Origin: Budorcas taxicolor
Taxonomy: Eukaryota > Chordata > Mammalia > Artiodactyla > Bovidae
NCBI RefSeq assembly: GCF_023091745.1
Contig: NC_068915.1
Coordinates: 33,348,001 to 33,412,000, forward strand
DNA: 64,000 nucleotides
Direction of reading: 5' to 3'
Program-made: the position numbers and the translations under genes
Notes under the pieces: generated by a model
Database searches by the model: none
Told to the model about the DNA's origin: nothing
The model's input: only the letters and a program-made list of their open reading frames with translations
Part shown: positions 45,745 through 56,875 of the stretch, in pieces
Numbering within the stretch: position 1 is the first letter of the stretch
Layout of the letters: every line of letters starts with the position of its first letter

Positions 45745-46262
45745 TAACTGGAAAATGGCAGAAGGACTCTTGTACAAGCCAGGGTGTAAGAAAGTTGTAC
45801 ATATAATAGGATAGGAAGGGAAGAAAAGCAACAAGGTTGGACTCAGGTCTCCTGCAGTGGAAAAGGAAAAAATACACAGACAGACACCTACCCTGGGGAC
45901 TGAGCAGTGAGAGCGGAAGACTGGGCACTCTAGCCCTGGGATCTGATGTGTGGGTGTTGTGTCCTTTTGGCTGGTTGAACAATGGACAGGACTAACAGGA
46001 GGCCTGTGGGAAGCCTGGACTCTGCTCCTGAGGAGCACACATGTGCTGGTTTGCTCCCAAGGCAGGGCAGAGAGAGGTCTGATTTAATGACTTCTAGATT
46101 TCCCACTTCAGCTCCCGTGGTCTTAAATGATGTAATAGATTACTAGCTGGAATTAATAGATATTCACATAATATTACATCCCCAAATAGTAGAACACACG
46201 TTCTGTTTAAGGGACATAAACATTCTTTGGGTGGATCACATGCTAGGCTATAAAATAATTAT
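45745..46262 (+). mobile_element. L1 5'/ORF2-start remnant
   Basis: 46150-46262 (TAGATATTCACATAATATTA, ACACACGTTCTGTTTAAGG, GGATCACATGCTAGGCTATA) follows the L1 endonuclease region of ORF2. It continues after the BovB at 50044-50255. 45745-46130 is less clear and only possibly L1 5' sequence. Confidence 0.55.
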
Positions 46263-46264
46263 CA

Positions 46265-46862
46265 ACAGAGACTGAGACAGACCTGTGTTTGAGTGTCTGC
46301 TATGGAGGTATGGGTCAGCAGTGGACTGCCACAGGGGGAGGGGCTCTGGGGGCAGCAGATATGGGTGTGGAATAAGCCCTCTTGTAGGAGGGAGCCATTA
46401 ACCCCACCATAGAGCCTCCAGAACTTACACAACTAGGGAAACAGACTCTTGGAGGGCACAAACAGAAACTTCTGTGCACCAGAATCCAGGAGAAAGGAGC
46501 GGTGACCCCACAAGAGACTGACCAAGACTTGCCTGTGAGCGTCCAGGAGTTTTTGGTGGGGGCGTGGGTTGGCAGTGGCCAGCTGCAGGGTTGGGAGCAC
46601 TAAGGGTAGCAGTGCGTGCGTGGGACCTATGAAGGAGGTCACCATTATCTTTACTACCTCCTCCATAGTTTGGCTCCAGGTAAATAACAGGGAGGGAACA
46701 CAGTCCCAACCATCAACAGAAAATTGGATTAAAGATTTACTGAGCATGGCCCTGCCCAACAGAACAAGACCCAATTTCCCCAGCAGCCAGTCTCTCCCAT
46801 CAGAAAGCTTCCATGAGCCTCTTATTCTTATCAGTCAGAGGACTGACAAAATAAAAACCACA
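46265..46862 (+). repeat. Long-type BovB 5' leader (second copy)
   Basis: Shares AGGAGAAAGGAGCGGTGACC, AACAGGGAGGGAACACAG and GGATTAAAGATTTACTGAGC with 29361-29985 and joins the body at the same point. Minus-strand frames of 113 and 94 codons overlap here but do not match the frame in the other copy across indels. Confidence 0.75.
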
Positions 46863-48139
46863 ATCACAGAAAACTAACCAATAAGATCACATGGACTACA
46901 ACCTTGTCTAATTCAGTGAAACTATGAGCCATGCCCTGTAGGGACACCCAAGACAGATGGATCATGGTGAGAGTTTTGACAAATGTGGTCCACTAGAGAA
47001 GGGAATGGCAAATCACTTCAGTATTCTTGCTTTGAGAACCTCATGAACAGTATGAAAAGGCAAGAAGATAGAACACTGAAAGATCAACTGCCCAGATAGG
47101 TAGGTGCCCAATATGCTACTAGAGAAGAGTGGAGAAATAAGTCCAGAAAGAATGAAGAGACATCCAAAAGCAAAAACAATGCCCAGTTGTTGATGTGACT
47201 GGTGATGGAAGTAAAGTCCAGTGCAGTAATGAACAATTTTGGATAGGAAACTGTAATGTTAAGTCCATGAATCAAGGCAAATTGGAAGTAATCAAATAGG
47301 AGATCGCAAGAATGAATGTTGACATTTTAGAAATCAGTGAACTAAAATGGACTGGAATGGGAGACTTTAACTCAGATGAGCATTATATCTACTACTGTGG
47401 AGAGAATCCCAGAGAAGAAATGGAGTAGCCATCATAGTCAACAAAAAAGCCCAAAATAAAGTTTTGGATGCAATCTCAAAAACGACAGAATGATCTCTGT
47501 TTCCTAGGCAAACCATTCAATATCACAGTAATCCAAGTCTATGCCCCAACCAGTAATGCTGAAGAAGCTGAAGCTGAATGGTTCTATGAAGACCTACAAG
47601 ACCTTCTGGAACCAACACCCAAAAAGATATCCTTTTCATTATAGGGGACTGGAATGCAAAAGTAGGAAGTCAAGAAACACCTGGAGTAACAGGAAAATTT
47701 GGCCTTGGAGCACAGAATGAAGCAGAACAAAGGAAAATAAGAGAACATACTGGTCATAGCAAACAACCACTCCAACAACAGAAGAGAAGACTCTACACAC
47801 GGACATCACCAAATGTCAATATCAAAATCAGATTGATTATATTCTTTGAAGCCAAATATGGAGAAGCTCTAAACAGTCAGCTAAAACAAGACTGGGAGCT
47901 GACTGTGGCTCAGATCATGAACGTGTTATTGCAAAATTCAGACGTAAATTGAAGAAAGTAGGGAAAACCACTAGACCATTCAGGTATGACCTAAACCAAT
48001 GCCTGGAAGTGAGAAATAGATACAAGGGATTAGATCTGATAGAGTGCCTGAAGAACTACGGAGAAAGGTTCATGACATTGTAAAGGAGACAGGGATCAAG
48101 ACCATCCCCTAGGAAAAGAAATGCAAAAGGGCAAAATGG

Positions 48140-49682
48140 TTGTCTGAGGAGGCCTTACAAATAGCCATGAAAAGAAGAGAAGCGAAAGTCAAAGGAGAAA
48201 AGGAAAGAAATAACCATTTGAATGCAGAGTTCCAAAGAACAGCAAGGAGAGATAAGAAAGCCTTCCTCAGTGATCAATACAAAGAAATAGAGGAAAACAA
48301 TAGAATGGGAAGGACTAGAGATCTCTTCAAGAAAATTAGAGATACCAAGGGAACATTTCATGTGCAATAAAGGGCATTAACTGTATGGACCTAACGGAAG
48401 CAGAAGATAGTAAGAAGAGGTGGCAAGAATACATAGAAGAACTATACAATAAAGACCTTCATGACTGAGATAATCACGATGGTGTAATCACGATGGTGTG
48501 ATCACTCACATAGAGTCAGACATCCTGGAATGCGAAGTCAAGTGGGCCTTAGAAGTATCACTACAAACAAAGCTAGTGGAGGTGATGGAATGCCAGTTGA
48601 GTTATTTCAAATCCTAAAGATGATGCTGTGAAAGCGCTGCACTCAATATGCCAGCATATTTGGAAGACTCAGCAGTGGCCATAGGACTGGAAAAGGTGAG
48701 TTTTCATTCCAATCCCAAAGAAAGGCAATGCCAAAAAATGTTCAAATTACCGCACAATTGAACTCATCTAACACGCTACAAAAATAATGCTCAAAATTCT
48801 CCAAGCCAGCCTTCAGCAGTTTGTGAACCATGAAATTCCAGATGTTCAAGCTGGATTTAGAAAAGTCAGAGGAATCAGAGATCAAATTGACAACATCTGT
48901 TGGATCATTGCAAAAGCAAGAGAGTTCCAGAAAGACATCTACTTCTGCTTTATTTACTATATCAAAGCCTTTGATTGTGTGGATCACAACAAACTGCAGA
49001 AAATTCTCAAAGAGATGGGAATACCAGACCACCTGACCTGCCTCTTCATAAAAATCTGTAAGCAGGTCAGGAAGCAGCATTTAGAACTGGACATGGAACA
49101 ACAGACTGGTCCAAATTGGAAAAGGTGTACGCCAAGGCTGTGTATTGTCACCCTGTTTATTTAACTTATATGCAGAGTGCATCATGATAAATGCTGGGCT
49201 GGAGGAAGTACAAGCTGGAATCAAGATTGCTGGGAGAAATATCAATAACCTCAGATATGCAGATGACACCAACCGCATGGCAGAAAGTGAAGAAGAACTA
49301 AAGAGCCTCTTGATGAAAGTGAAAGAGGAGAGTGAAATAACTGGCTTAAAGCTCAACATTCAGAAAACTAAGATCATAGCATCTGTCCCATCACTTCATG
49401 GCAAATAGATGGGAAACAATGGAAACAGTTATAGTCTTTAATTTGTGGGGCTCCAAAATCACTGTAGATTGTGACTGCAACCAGGACATTAAAAGATGTT
49501 TGCTCCTTGGAAGAAAAGTTATGACCAACATAGACAGCATATTGAAAAGCAGAGACATTACTTTGCCAACAAAGGTCCATCTAGTCAAGTCTATGTTTTT
49601 TCCAGTGGTCATGTATGGATGTGGGTGTTGGACTATTAAGAAAGCTGAGTGCCAAAGAACTGATGCCTTTGAACTGTGGTAG
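48140..49682 (+). pseudogene. BovB linker and RT, broken into at least four frames
   Basis: 48140-48370 carries the linker (SDQYKEIEENNRMGRTRD). 48787-49164 carries QAGFRKVRGIRDQI and FIYYIKAFD, where FIDYAKAFD is expected, so the catalytic Asp is lost. 49145-49408 carries NNLRYADD, unmutated. 49398-49682 carries KSMFFPVVMYGCGCWTI. Stops within the region and the D-to-Y change rule out activity. Confidence 0.85.
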
Positions 49683-50043
49683 AGAAGACTCTCAAGAGTC
49701 CCTTGGACTGCAAGGAGATCCAACCTGTCTATCTTGCAGGAAATCAGTCCTGAATATTCACTGGACAGACTGATGCTAAAGCTGAAACTCCAATACTTTT
49801 GCCACCTGATGCAAAATAATTGACTCATTTGAAAACACTCCCATGCTGGGAAAGATTGAAGGCATGAAGTGAAGGAGATGACAGAAGATGAAATGTTTGG
49901 ATGGCATCACCAACTCGATGGATATGAGTTTGTGTAAACTCTGGGAGTTGGTGATGGACAGGGAGGCCTAGTGTTCTGCAGTCAATGGGGTCGGAAAGAG
50001 TCGGACATGACTGAGTGACTGAACTGAATTGAACTGATAAGGT

Positions 50044-50255
50044 GATATAAATAATATCCATCATTTTTTTAAACCACCATAAAATGAAACTAGAAGTCAA
50101 TTACAGAAAGAAAAATAGGAGAAGAAGAAATATAAACTGTATACTATTAAAAAACAAATGGGTGAATGAAAAAGTCAGAGGCAATCAGAAAAATACACCA
50201 GAGAAATGAAAATGGAAATACTATTTCAAAATATATGGGGTGCACAACAGAAAAA
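50044..50255 (+). mobile_element. L1 ORF2 piece between two BovB copies
   Basis: AAAATGAAACTAGAAGTCAA, CAAATGGGTGAATGAAAAAG and CAAAATATATGGGGTGCA follow early L1 ORF2, directly downstream of the piece ending at 46262. It ends where the next BovB begins. Confidence 0.75.
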
Positions 50256-50455
50256 GCAGCAGTGGCTGCGCAGGCACAGGAAGGCTGAGAGGAGCTACTC
50301 CACGTTCAAGGTCAGGAGGGGCAACCTCGTCCAAGGTAAGGAGCAGAGGCTGCACTTTGCTGGAGCAGCCATGAAGAGATACCCCACGTCCAAGGTAAGA
50401 GAAACCCAAGTAAAACGGTAGGTATTGTGAGAGGACATTGGAGGGCAGACACACT
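50256..50455 (+). repeat. GC-rich BovB leader with donor-like sites
   Basis: Units with GAGAGGAGCTACTCCACG and CCACGTCCAAGGTAAGA. Two good matches to the 5' splice-site consensus occur: CAAG/GTAAGG (GT at 50336) and CAAG/GTAAGA (GT at 50395). It joins the body at AAACCATAATCACAG. Weak CAAG/GTCAGG is also seen at about 50310. Confidence 0.7.
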
Positions 50456-50868
50456 GAAACCATAATCACAGAAAACTAGCCAATCTGATCACATGGACCA
50501 CAGCCTTGTCTAACTCAATGAAACTAAGCCATGACGTGTGGGGCCACCCAAGACGTACAGGGCATGGTGGAGAGGTCTGACAGAATGTGGTCCACTGGAC
50601 AAGGGAATAGCAAACCACTTCAGTATTCTTGCCTTGAGAACCCCATGAACAGTATGAAAGGCAAAATTATAGGATACTGAAAGAGGAACTCCCCAGGTTG
50701 GTAAGGGCCCAATATGCTACTAGAGATTAGTGGAGGAATAACTCCAGAAAGAATGAAGGGATGGAACCAATGCGAAAACAATACCCAGTTGTGGACGTGA
50801 CTGGTGATAGAAGCAAGGTCCGATGCTGTAAAGAGCAATATTGCATAGGAACCTGAAATGGTAGGTCC

Positions 50869-51087
50869 ATGAATCAAGGCAAATTGGAAGTGGTCAAACA
50901 GGAGATGGCAAGAGTGAATGTCGACATTCTAGGAATCAGCGAACTAAAATGGACTGGAATGGGTGAATTTAACTCAGATGACCATTATATCTACTACTGT
51001 GGGCAGGAATCTCTCAGAAGAAACGGAGTAGCCATCATGGTCAGCAAGAGTCTGAAATGCAGTACTTGGATGCAGTCTCAAAAATGA
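50869..51087 (+). pseudogene. BovB endonuclease N-terminal fragment (72 codons)
   Basis: Starts MNQGKLEVVKQEMARVNVDI. It contains ISELKW (metal-binding Glu) and the NSDDHYIYYCGQESLRRNGV block, and shifts out after SKSLKCSTW. The methionine is one used in other copies (1319 on the minus strand). Downstream endonuclease motifs are in other frames. Confidence 0.85.
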
Positions 51088-51564
51088 CAGAATGATCTGT
51101 TTGTTTCCAAGGCAAACCATTCAATATCACAGTAATCCAAGTCTATGCCCCAACCAGTAATGCTGAAGAAGCTGAAGTTGAACAGTTCTACCAATATCTA
51201 CAACACCTTTTAGAACTAACACCCAAAAAAGATGTCCTTTTCATTACAGGGGACTGGAATGCAAAAGTAGGAAGTCAAGAAATACCTGGAGTAACAGGAA
51301 AATTTGGCCTTGGAGTATAGAATGAAGTGGGACAAAGACTAATAGAGTTTTGGCAAGAGAATGCACGGGTCATACAAACACTCTCTTCCAACAACACAGG
51401 AGAAGACTCTACACATGGACAGACCATATGGTCAAAACCAAAATCAAATTGATTATATTCTTTGTAGCCAAAGTTGGAGAACCTCTATACAGAGAGCAAA
51501 AACAAGACCAGGATCTGACTGTGGCTCAGATCATGAACTCCTTATTGCCAAATTCTGACTTAAA

Positions 51565-52178
51565 TTGAAGAAGATAGGGAAAACCATTGGACCATTCAGG
51601 TATGACCTAAATCAAGTCCTTTATCATTATACAGTTGAATTGAGAAATAGATTTAAGGGACTAGATCTAATAGACAGAGTGCCTGATGAACTATGGATGA
51701 AGGTTCATGACATTGTACAGGGGACAGGGATTAAGACCACCCAAATGGAAAAGAAATGAAAAAAAAAACAAAATGGCTGTCTTAGGAGGCCTTACAAATA
51801 GCTGTGAAAAGAAGAGAAGTGAAAAGCAAAGGAGAAAAGGAAAGATATAAGCATCTGAATGCAGAGTTCCAAAGAATAGCAAGAAGAGATAAGAAAGCCT
51901 TCTTCAGCGATCAGTGCAAAGAAATAGAGGAAAAGAACAGAATGGGAAAGACTAAAGATCTCTTCAAGAGAATTAGAGATACCAAGGGAACATTTCATGC
52001 AAAAATGGGCTTGATAAAGGACAGAAATGGTATGGACCTAACAGAAGGAGAAGTTATTAACAAGAGGTGGCAAGAATACACAGAAGAACTGTACAAAAAA
52101 GATCTTCATGACCCAGATAATCACGATGGTGTGATCACTCACCTAGAGCCAGACATCCTGGAATGTGAAGTCAAGTAG
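51565..52178 (+). pseudogene. BovB linker fragments
   Basis: 51565-51759 reads RFKGLDLIDRVPDELW. 51804-52178 reads GEKERYKHLNAEFQRIARRD to EPDILECEVK and stops at a TAG where relatives read a sense codon. Both match the 12701-14227 frame closely. Confidence 0.82.
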
Positions 52179-53165
52179 GCCTTAGAAAGCATCACTACGA
52201 ACAAAGCTAGTGGAGGTGGTGGAATTCCAGTAGAGCTATTTCAAATCCTGGAAGATGATGCTGTGAAGTGCTGCACTCAATATGCCAGCAAATTTGGAAA
52301 ACTCAGCAGTGGCTATAGGACTGGAAAAGGTGAGTTTTCATTCCAATCCCAAAGAAAGGCAATGCCAAAGAATGCTCAAACTACTGCACAATTGCCCTCA
52401 TCTCACACCCTAGTTAAGTAATGCTCAAAATTCTCCAAGCCAGGCTTCACCAATACGTGACCGTGAACTTCTAGATGTTCAAGCTTGTTTTAGAAAAGGC
52501 AGAGGAACCAGAGATCAAATTGCCAACATCTACTGGAACATCGAAAAAGCAAGTGAGTTCCAGCAAAACATCTATTTCTTCTTTATTGACTATGCCAAAG
52601 CCTTTGACTGTGTGGATCACAATAAACTGTGGAAAATTATGCAAGAGATGGGAATACCAGATCACGTGACCTGCCTCTTGAGAAACCTGTATGCACATCA
52701 GGAAGCAGCAGTTAGAACTTGACATGGAACAAGAGACTGGTTCCAAATAGGAAAAGGAGTGCATCAAGGCTGTATATTGTCATCCTGCTTATTAAACTTA
52801 TATGCAGAGTACATCAAGGGAAACGTCAGGCTGGAAGAAGCACATGCTAGAATCAAGACTGCTGGGAGGAATATCAATAACCTCAGATATGCAGATGATA
52901 CCACCCTTATGGCAGAAAGCGAAAAGGAACTATAAAGCCTCTTGATGAAAGTGAAAGAGGAGAGTGGAAAAGTTGGCTTAAAGCTCAGCATTCAGAAAAT
53001 GAAGATCATGGCATCTGGTCCCATCACTTCACGGGAAATAGATGGGGAAACAGTGGAAACAGTGTCAGACTTTATTTTGGGGGGCTCCAAAATCACTGCA
53101 GATGGTGATTGCAGCCATGAAATTAAAAGATGCTTACTCCTTAGAAGGAAAGTTATGACCAACCT

Positions 53166-53437
53166 GCTACTGCTAAGTCGCTTCAGTTGTGTCCAACTCT
53201 GTGCAACCCCATAGATGGCCTCCTACCAGGCTCCTCTGTCCCTGGGATTCTCCAGGCAAGAAGAGTGTAGTGGGTTACCATTTCCTTCTCCAATGTATGA
53301 AAGTGAAAAGTGAAAGTGAAGTCGCTCAGTCCTGTCTGACTCTTAGCGACCTCATGGACTGCAGCCTACCAGGCTCCTCCGTCCATGGGATTTTCCAGGC
53401 AAGAGTACTGGAGTGGGGTGCCATTGCCTTCTCCATA
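53166..53437 (-). mobile_element. Dimeric Bov-A2-type SINE nested in BovB
   Basis: Two Bov-A tails in the same orientation (GCTAAGTCGCTTCAGTTGTG and GAAGTCGCTCAGTCCTGTCT), separated by a GTGAAAAGTGAAAGTGAAG linker. ACCAACCT at 53158-53165 and 53438-53445 is an exact 8-bp duplication of the host BovB. Confidence 0.92.
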
Positions 53438-53939
53438 ACCAACCTAGATAGCATATTAAAAAGCAGAGATATTACTTTGCCAACAAAGGTCTGTCTAGTC
53501 AAGCTATAGTTTTTCCAGTAGTCATGTATGGAGGTGAGAGTTGGACTGAAGAAAGCTGAGCACTGAAAAATTGATGCTTTTGAACTGTGGTGTTGGAAAA
53601 GACTCTTGGGAGTCCCATGGACTGAAAGAAGATCCAACCAGCCCATCCTAAATGAGATCAGTCCTGAGTGTTCATTGGAAGGACTGATGCTGATGCTGAA
53701 ACTCCAGTACTTTGGCCACCTCATGCGGAAGGTTGACTCATTGAAAAAGACCATGATACTGGGAAGGATTGGGGGCAGGAGGAGAAGGGGACAACAGAGG
53801 ATGAGATGTCTGGATGGTATCACCGACTCGATGGACATGAGTCTGGGTTAACTCCAGGAGCTGATGATGGACAGGGACGCCTGGCGTGCTGCGATTAATG
53901 GGGTCACAAAGATCGGATATGACTATACGACTGAAGTGA

Positions 53940-54545
53940 CAGCAAGAAAGGATCCCATGTATACTGTTGGTGGAAATGTAAATTGGTACAGACGCTATGG
54001 AGGTCCCCCAAAAAACTGAAAATAGAACTACCATATGATTCAGTTCTTCCACTCATTAATGTATATTTGGAAGGAATAAAAACACTAGTTTGAAAAGATA
54101 AATGCAGCCCAATGTTCATACCATCATTCTTTATAACAGCCAAGATTTGGAAGCAATCCCAGTGTCCATCACCATATGAATGGATAATGAATGTGTTATA
54201 TATGTACAATGGAATATTACTTAGCTGTAAAAGTAAAAATGATGTTCTACCATTCAGCAATGTGTATGGACCTAAGGAATATTATGCTTGATGCTATAAA
54301 TCAGACAGAGGAAGATCAATACTGCATATCACTTTAAAGTGGAATCTAAAAAATAAAACATATATATAACAATAGAGAAACAGACTTACAGATACATAAA
54401 ACAAATTAGGGATTATTAGTGGGGAGAGGGATGAGAGAGACAATACAGGAGTATGGGATTAAGAAATACAAACTACTATGTATAAAATAGATAAGCAACA
54501 AGGATATGTTGTATAGCATGGGGAAATGTAGCCACTATCTGGTAA
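53940..54545 (+). mobile_element. L1 3' end
   Basis: CTGTTGGTGGAAATGTAAAT, GAACTACCATATGATTCAG, ACAATGGAATATTACTTAGC and GTTGTATAGCATGGGGAAAT follow the end of L1 ORF2 and its 3' UTR. Plus orientation, decayed. Confidence 0.82.
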
Positions 54546-55355
54546 TAACTTTTTAAAATTAAAGTATAGCTGATTGACAATATTGTGTTAGTTTGGATAT
54601 ACAGCAACGTGATTCAGTTCCATATATTTTCACCATTATAGGTTATTATAAGATACTGAATGTAGTTCCCTGTGTTACACAGTAAATCCTTATTGCCTTT
54701 TTATGTGTAATGTTTTGTTAATTTCATACTGCTAATTTTTCCCACTCTCTCCCTTTCTGCTTGGTGACCATAAAGTTTCCTTCTTCTTTTTTTTTTTTTT
54801 TCTTTTTAAAATTGTATCTATTTGTGGCTATGCTGAATCTTCATTGCCTTGCAGGCTTTTTATACAATTGCAGCAAACAAGAGCTATTCTCTAGTTGTGG
54901 TGCTCGGGCTTCTCATTGCGTTGGTTTCTCTTGTTATGAAATACGGGCTGTGATTCTTGGGCTTTAGTAGTTGCAGCACACGGGCTGTGTAGTTGGGGCC
55001 CCCAGGCTCTGGAGCACAGGCTCGCTGGTTGTGGTGCTAGTTGCTCCCTGGCATGTGGGCTCTGCCCAGACCAGGGATCAAACCCATGTCTCCTGGATTG
55101 GCGGGGGATTCTTGACCACTGAGCCACCAGTGAAGCTCAGGGTTCCTTTTTTTTTGCTTTTCCTTCCTATGTCTGTGAGTCTGTTTCTGTTTAGTGAATA
55201 AGTTCATTTGTATTATTTTTCTTAGATTCTATTTATAAATTATATCATATAATTCTTACTTGATTAACTTCACTTGGTATGTTTTTCTTTAGATATATCC
55301 ATGTTACTGCAAATGGCAAAATTTCATTCTGTTTAATGGTTGAGTATATATGAAG
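54546..55355 (-). mobile_element. Antisense L1 3' end, split by a CHR-2-type SINE
   Basis: 54546-54785 (AAAGTATAGCTGATTGACAA, CCCTGTGTTACACAGTAAAT) and 55140-55355 (GTCTGTGAGTCTGTTTCTGT, CATGTTACTGCAAATGGCAA) are consecutive reversed L1 3' UTR blocks. Confidence 0.75.
54787..55139 (-). mobile_element. CHR-2-type SINE
   Basis: A 15-T run (54787-54801) marks the 3' tail in reverse. The body holds GCTTCTCATTGCGTTGGTTT, TTAGTAGTTGCAGCACACGG and CATGTGGGCTCTG. The tRNA-like head is GGGATCAAACCCATGTCTCC and ACCACTGAGCCACCAGTGAA. This SINE family is shared among whales, hippos and ruminants. Confidence 0.82.
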
Positions 55356-56650
55356 ATTGATTTAAAAAATCTTGTGTATTTACCCATGAAGTTACCATTT
55401 CTGGTACACTTCTTTTTTTTTTTTTTTTTTTTTGTAGACTAGAAATATTTTGATTTCTTATGATTTAAATTTTAATCTGGATCATTTTCCTTTTGCCCTA
55501 AGAACTCATATGTGGTGGGTCTGCTGGCGATGATTTTTTCAGCTTCTGTATGTCTTTAAAAAGAATCTCTAAATTTATTCTGAAGGCATATTATTGGGTA
55601 TAGAATTCTGGGTGTATAGTTCCTTGATACTTTTAAAGATGTAGTATGTGCTTCTTACTTGTGTTTCCAGTGATGAATCTGTAGCCATCCCTCTGTTCAG
55701 AATGTATTTTTGTTCTTCATAATTCTAATAAAATTTCTTCTTTAGTATTGCTTTTGAGGAATTTGATTACAGGGTGCTTTGTTATAGATTCTTTCATGTT
55801 TTTTGTGCTTGGAGTATGTTGAGCTTATTGTGGGCTTATAAGTTTCATTTCTTCAAATTTATAAACTACTTGGTCAGTATTTTTTCAGATATTTTCTCTG
55901 ACTCTTTTGTCTTCCTTTTCCTTTAGAAACTCCATATTCAAGTATATCAGAATACTTGAAATTTTCCCACAGAACACTGATTCTCCATTCATTATTTTTC
56001 TGTCTTTACCCTCATTTTCTGATGGTTTCTACAGTTACATCCTCAAGTCAACTAATTATTTTTCCACAATATATATTTTTGTGTTAATCCTATCTAGTAT
56101 ATTTCTCATTTTAAAAACTGTAAATTTCACTTCTAACTTTATAAAAATGTGGAACATATTTATAATAATTACTTTAAGTTCTCTTTTCCTCCCCTCTAAT
56201 TTGAACACTTGTATCCCTTCTGGATTGATTTCAATTGACTGACTTTTCTGTTTATTATGTATCTTATTCTATTGGCCTTTTTTATTAGATGTGAGACATT
56301 CTATATTCTGTCCTGCCAGATATTAGGTATATTTGTATTCCTACAAATATTCTTGAACTTTGTTTTTGAATGCAATTAAGTTACTTAGAAACAGTCTGAT
56401 CATTCCTGGTTTTGTTTCTAAGACATATTAAGTGGGATAGGAACAATGCTTAATTTAGGACTAAGTTTTAATACATATACAAAACTTATGAAATTTAAGG
56501 TATCATCTACCTAATTATGAGATGTTTTCAGTCCTGTATGAGAACCAGCTGCTACTCCTTTTGTTTGCTTGTTTATTTCATTTTCTTTTTCCCTTGGCTT
56601 TGATTAGTTTCCCTAAATAGGCATGCTGATGAATATTCAGCAAAATATTC
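55356..56650 (-). repeat. Probable old L1 (L1M/HAL1-like) remnant, antisense
   Basis: TTGGGTATAGAATTCTGGGT, TTTTTCAGATATTTTCTCTG and TGTGAGACATTCTATATTCT follow a common mammalian repeat order. 59160-59430 seems to continue it after BovB insertions. A 21-T run lies at 55413-55433. The 111-codon plus frame 55907-56242 is an AT-rich by-product. Confidence 0.5.
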
Positions 56651-56652
56651 AA

Positions 56653-56847
56653 TTGTTGTTGTTCAGTCTGCTAAATAGTGTCTGACTCTTTGTAACTCCA
56701 TGGACTGCAACATGCCACATTCCCCTGTCCTTCACTGTCTCCCAGAGTTTGCTCAAATTCATGTCCATTGAGAAAGTGATGTTGTCTAACCTCCAGCTCT
56801 TCCTCTGCCACTCCCTTCTCCTTTTGTCTTGTCTTTCCCAGCATCAG
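56653..56847 (-). mobile_element. Old BovB 3'-tail insertion, 7-bp target duplication
   Basis: Reversed tail of the TTGTTGTTGTTCAGTCTGC subtype through CTTTCCCAGCATCAG. TATTCAA at 56646-56652 and 56848-56854 flanks it exactly. Confidence 0.87.
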
Positions 56848-56875
56848 TATTCAAAGGGAGCCTTTACAAATCTCC

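Larger units (their letters stand above)
46265..50038 (+). mobile_element. Near-full-length BovB LINE with long-type leader
   Basis: A 3.77-kb plus-strand element: leader 46265-46862, endonuclease region to about 47950, linker, RT (48600-49700) and the GAACTGAATTGAACTGA tail. Stops and shifts break every domain. The surviving pieces are the linker 48140-48370, the RT 48787-49164 and 49145-49408 (YADD intact), and 49398-49682. It sits in an L1: similar flanks CTATAAAATAATTATC (46248-46263) and GATATAAATAATATCC (50044-50059) may be a degraded target duplication. Confidence 0.93.
50256..53938 (+). mobile_element. Near-full-length BovB LINE with GC-rich leader
   Basis: A plus-strand copy with the GC-rich tandem-unit leader (50256-50455), endonuclease (50869-51087 reads ILGISELKWTGMG; GDWNAKVG near 51250), linker (51565-51759, 51804-52178), RT (52180-53160) and 3' end (53446-53938). 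A dimeric SINE lies inside it at 53166-53437. The catalytic box CTCAGATATGCAGATGATAC reads YADD. Several frameshifts break it. It is in the same orientation as the copy 218 bp upstream. Confidence 0.93.

Noticed and set aside
45562..46038. 158-codon minus-strand ORF, hydrophobic, possible membrane protein
   Set aside because: Its second half is translated from the reverse of a cattle-type L1 3' end and an A-rich tail (the hydrophobic Phe/Leu run). It has no supporting signals.
53326..53838. 170-codon minus-strand ORF as a gene
   Set aside because: It spans the antisense of BovB 3' coding sequence and the nested SINE.
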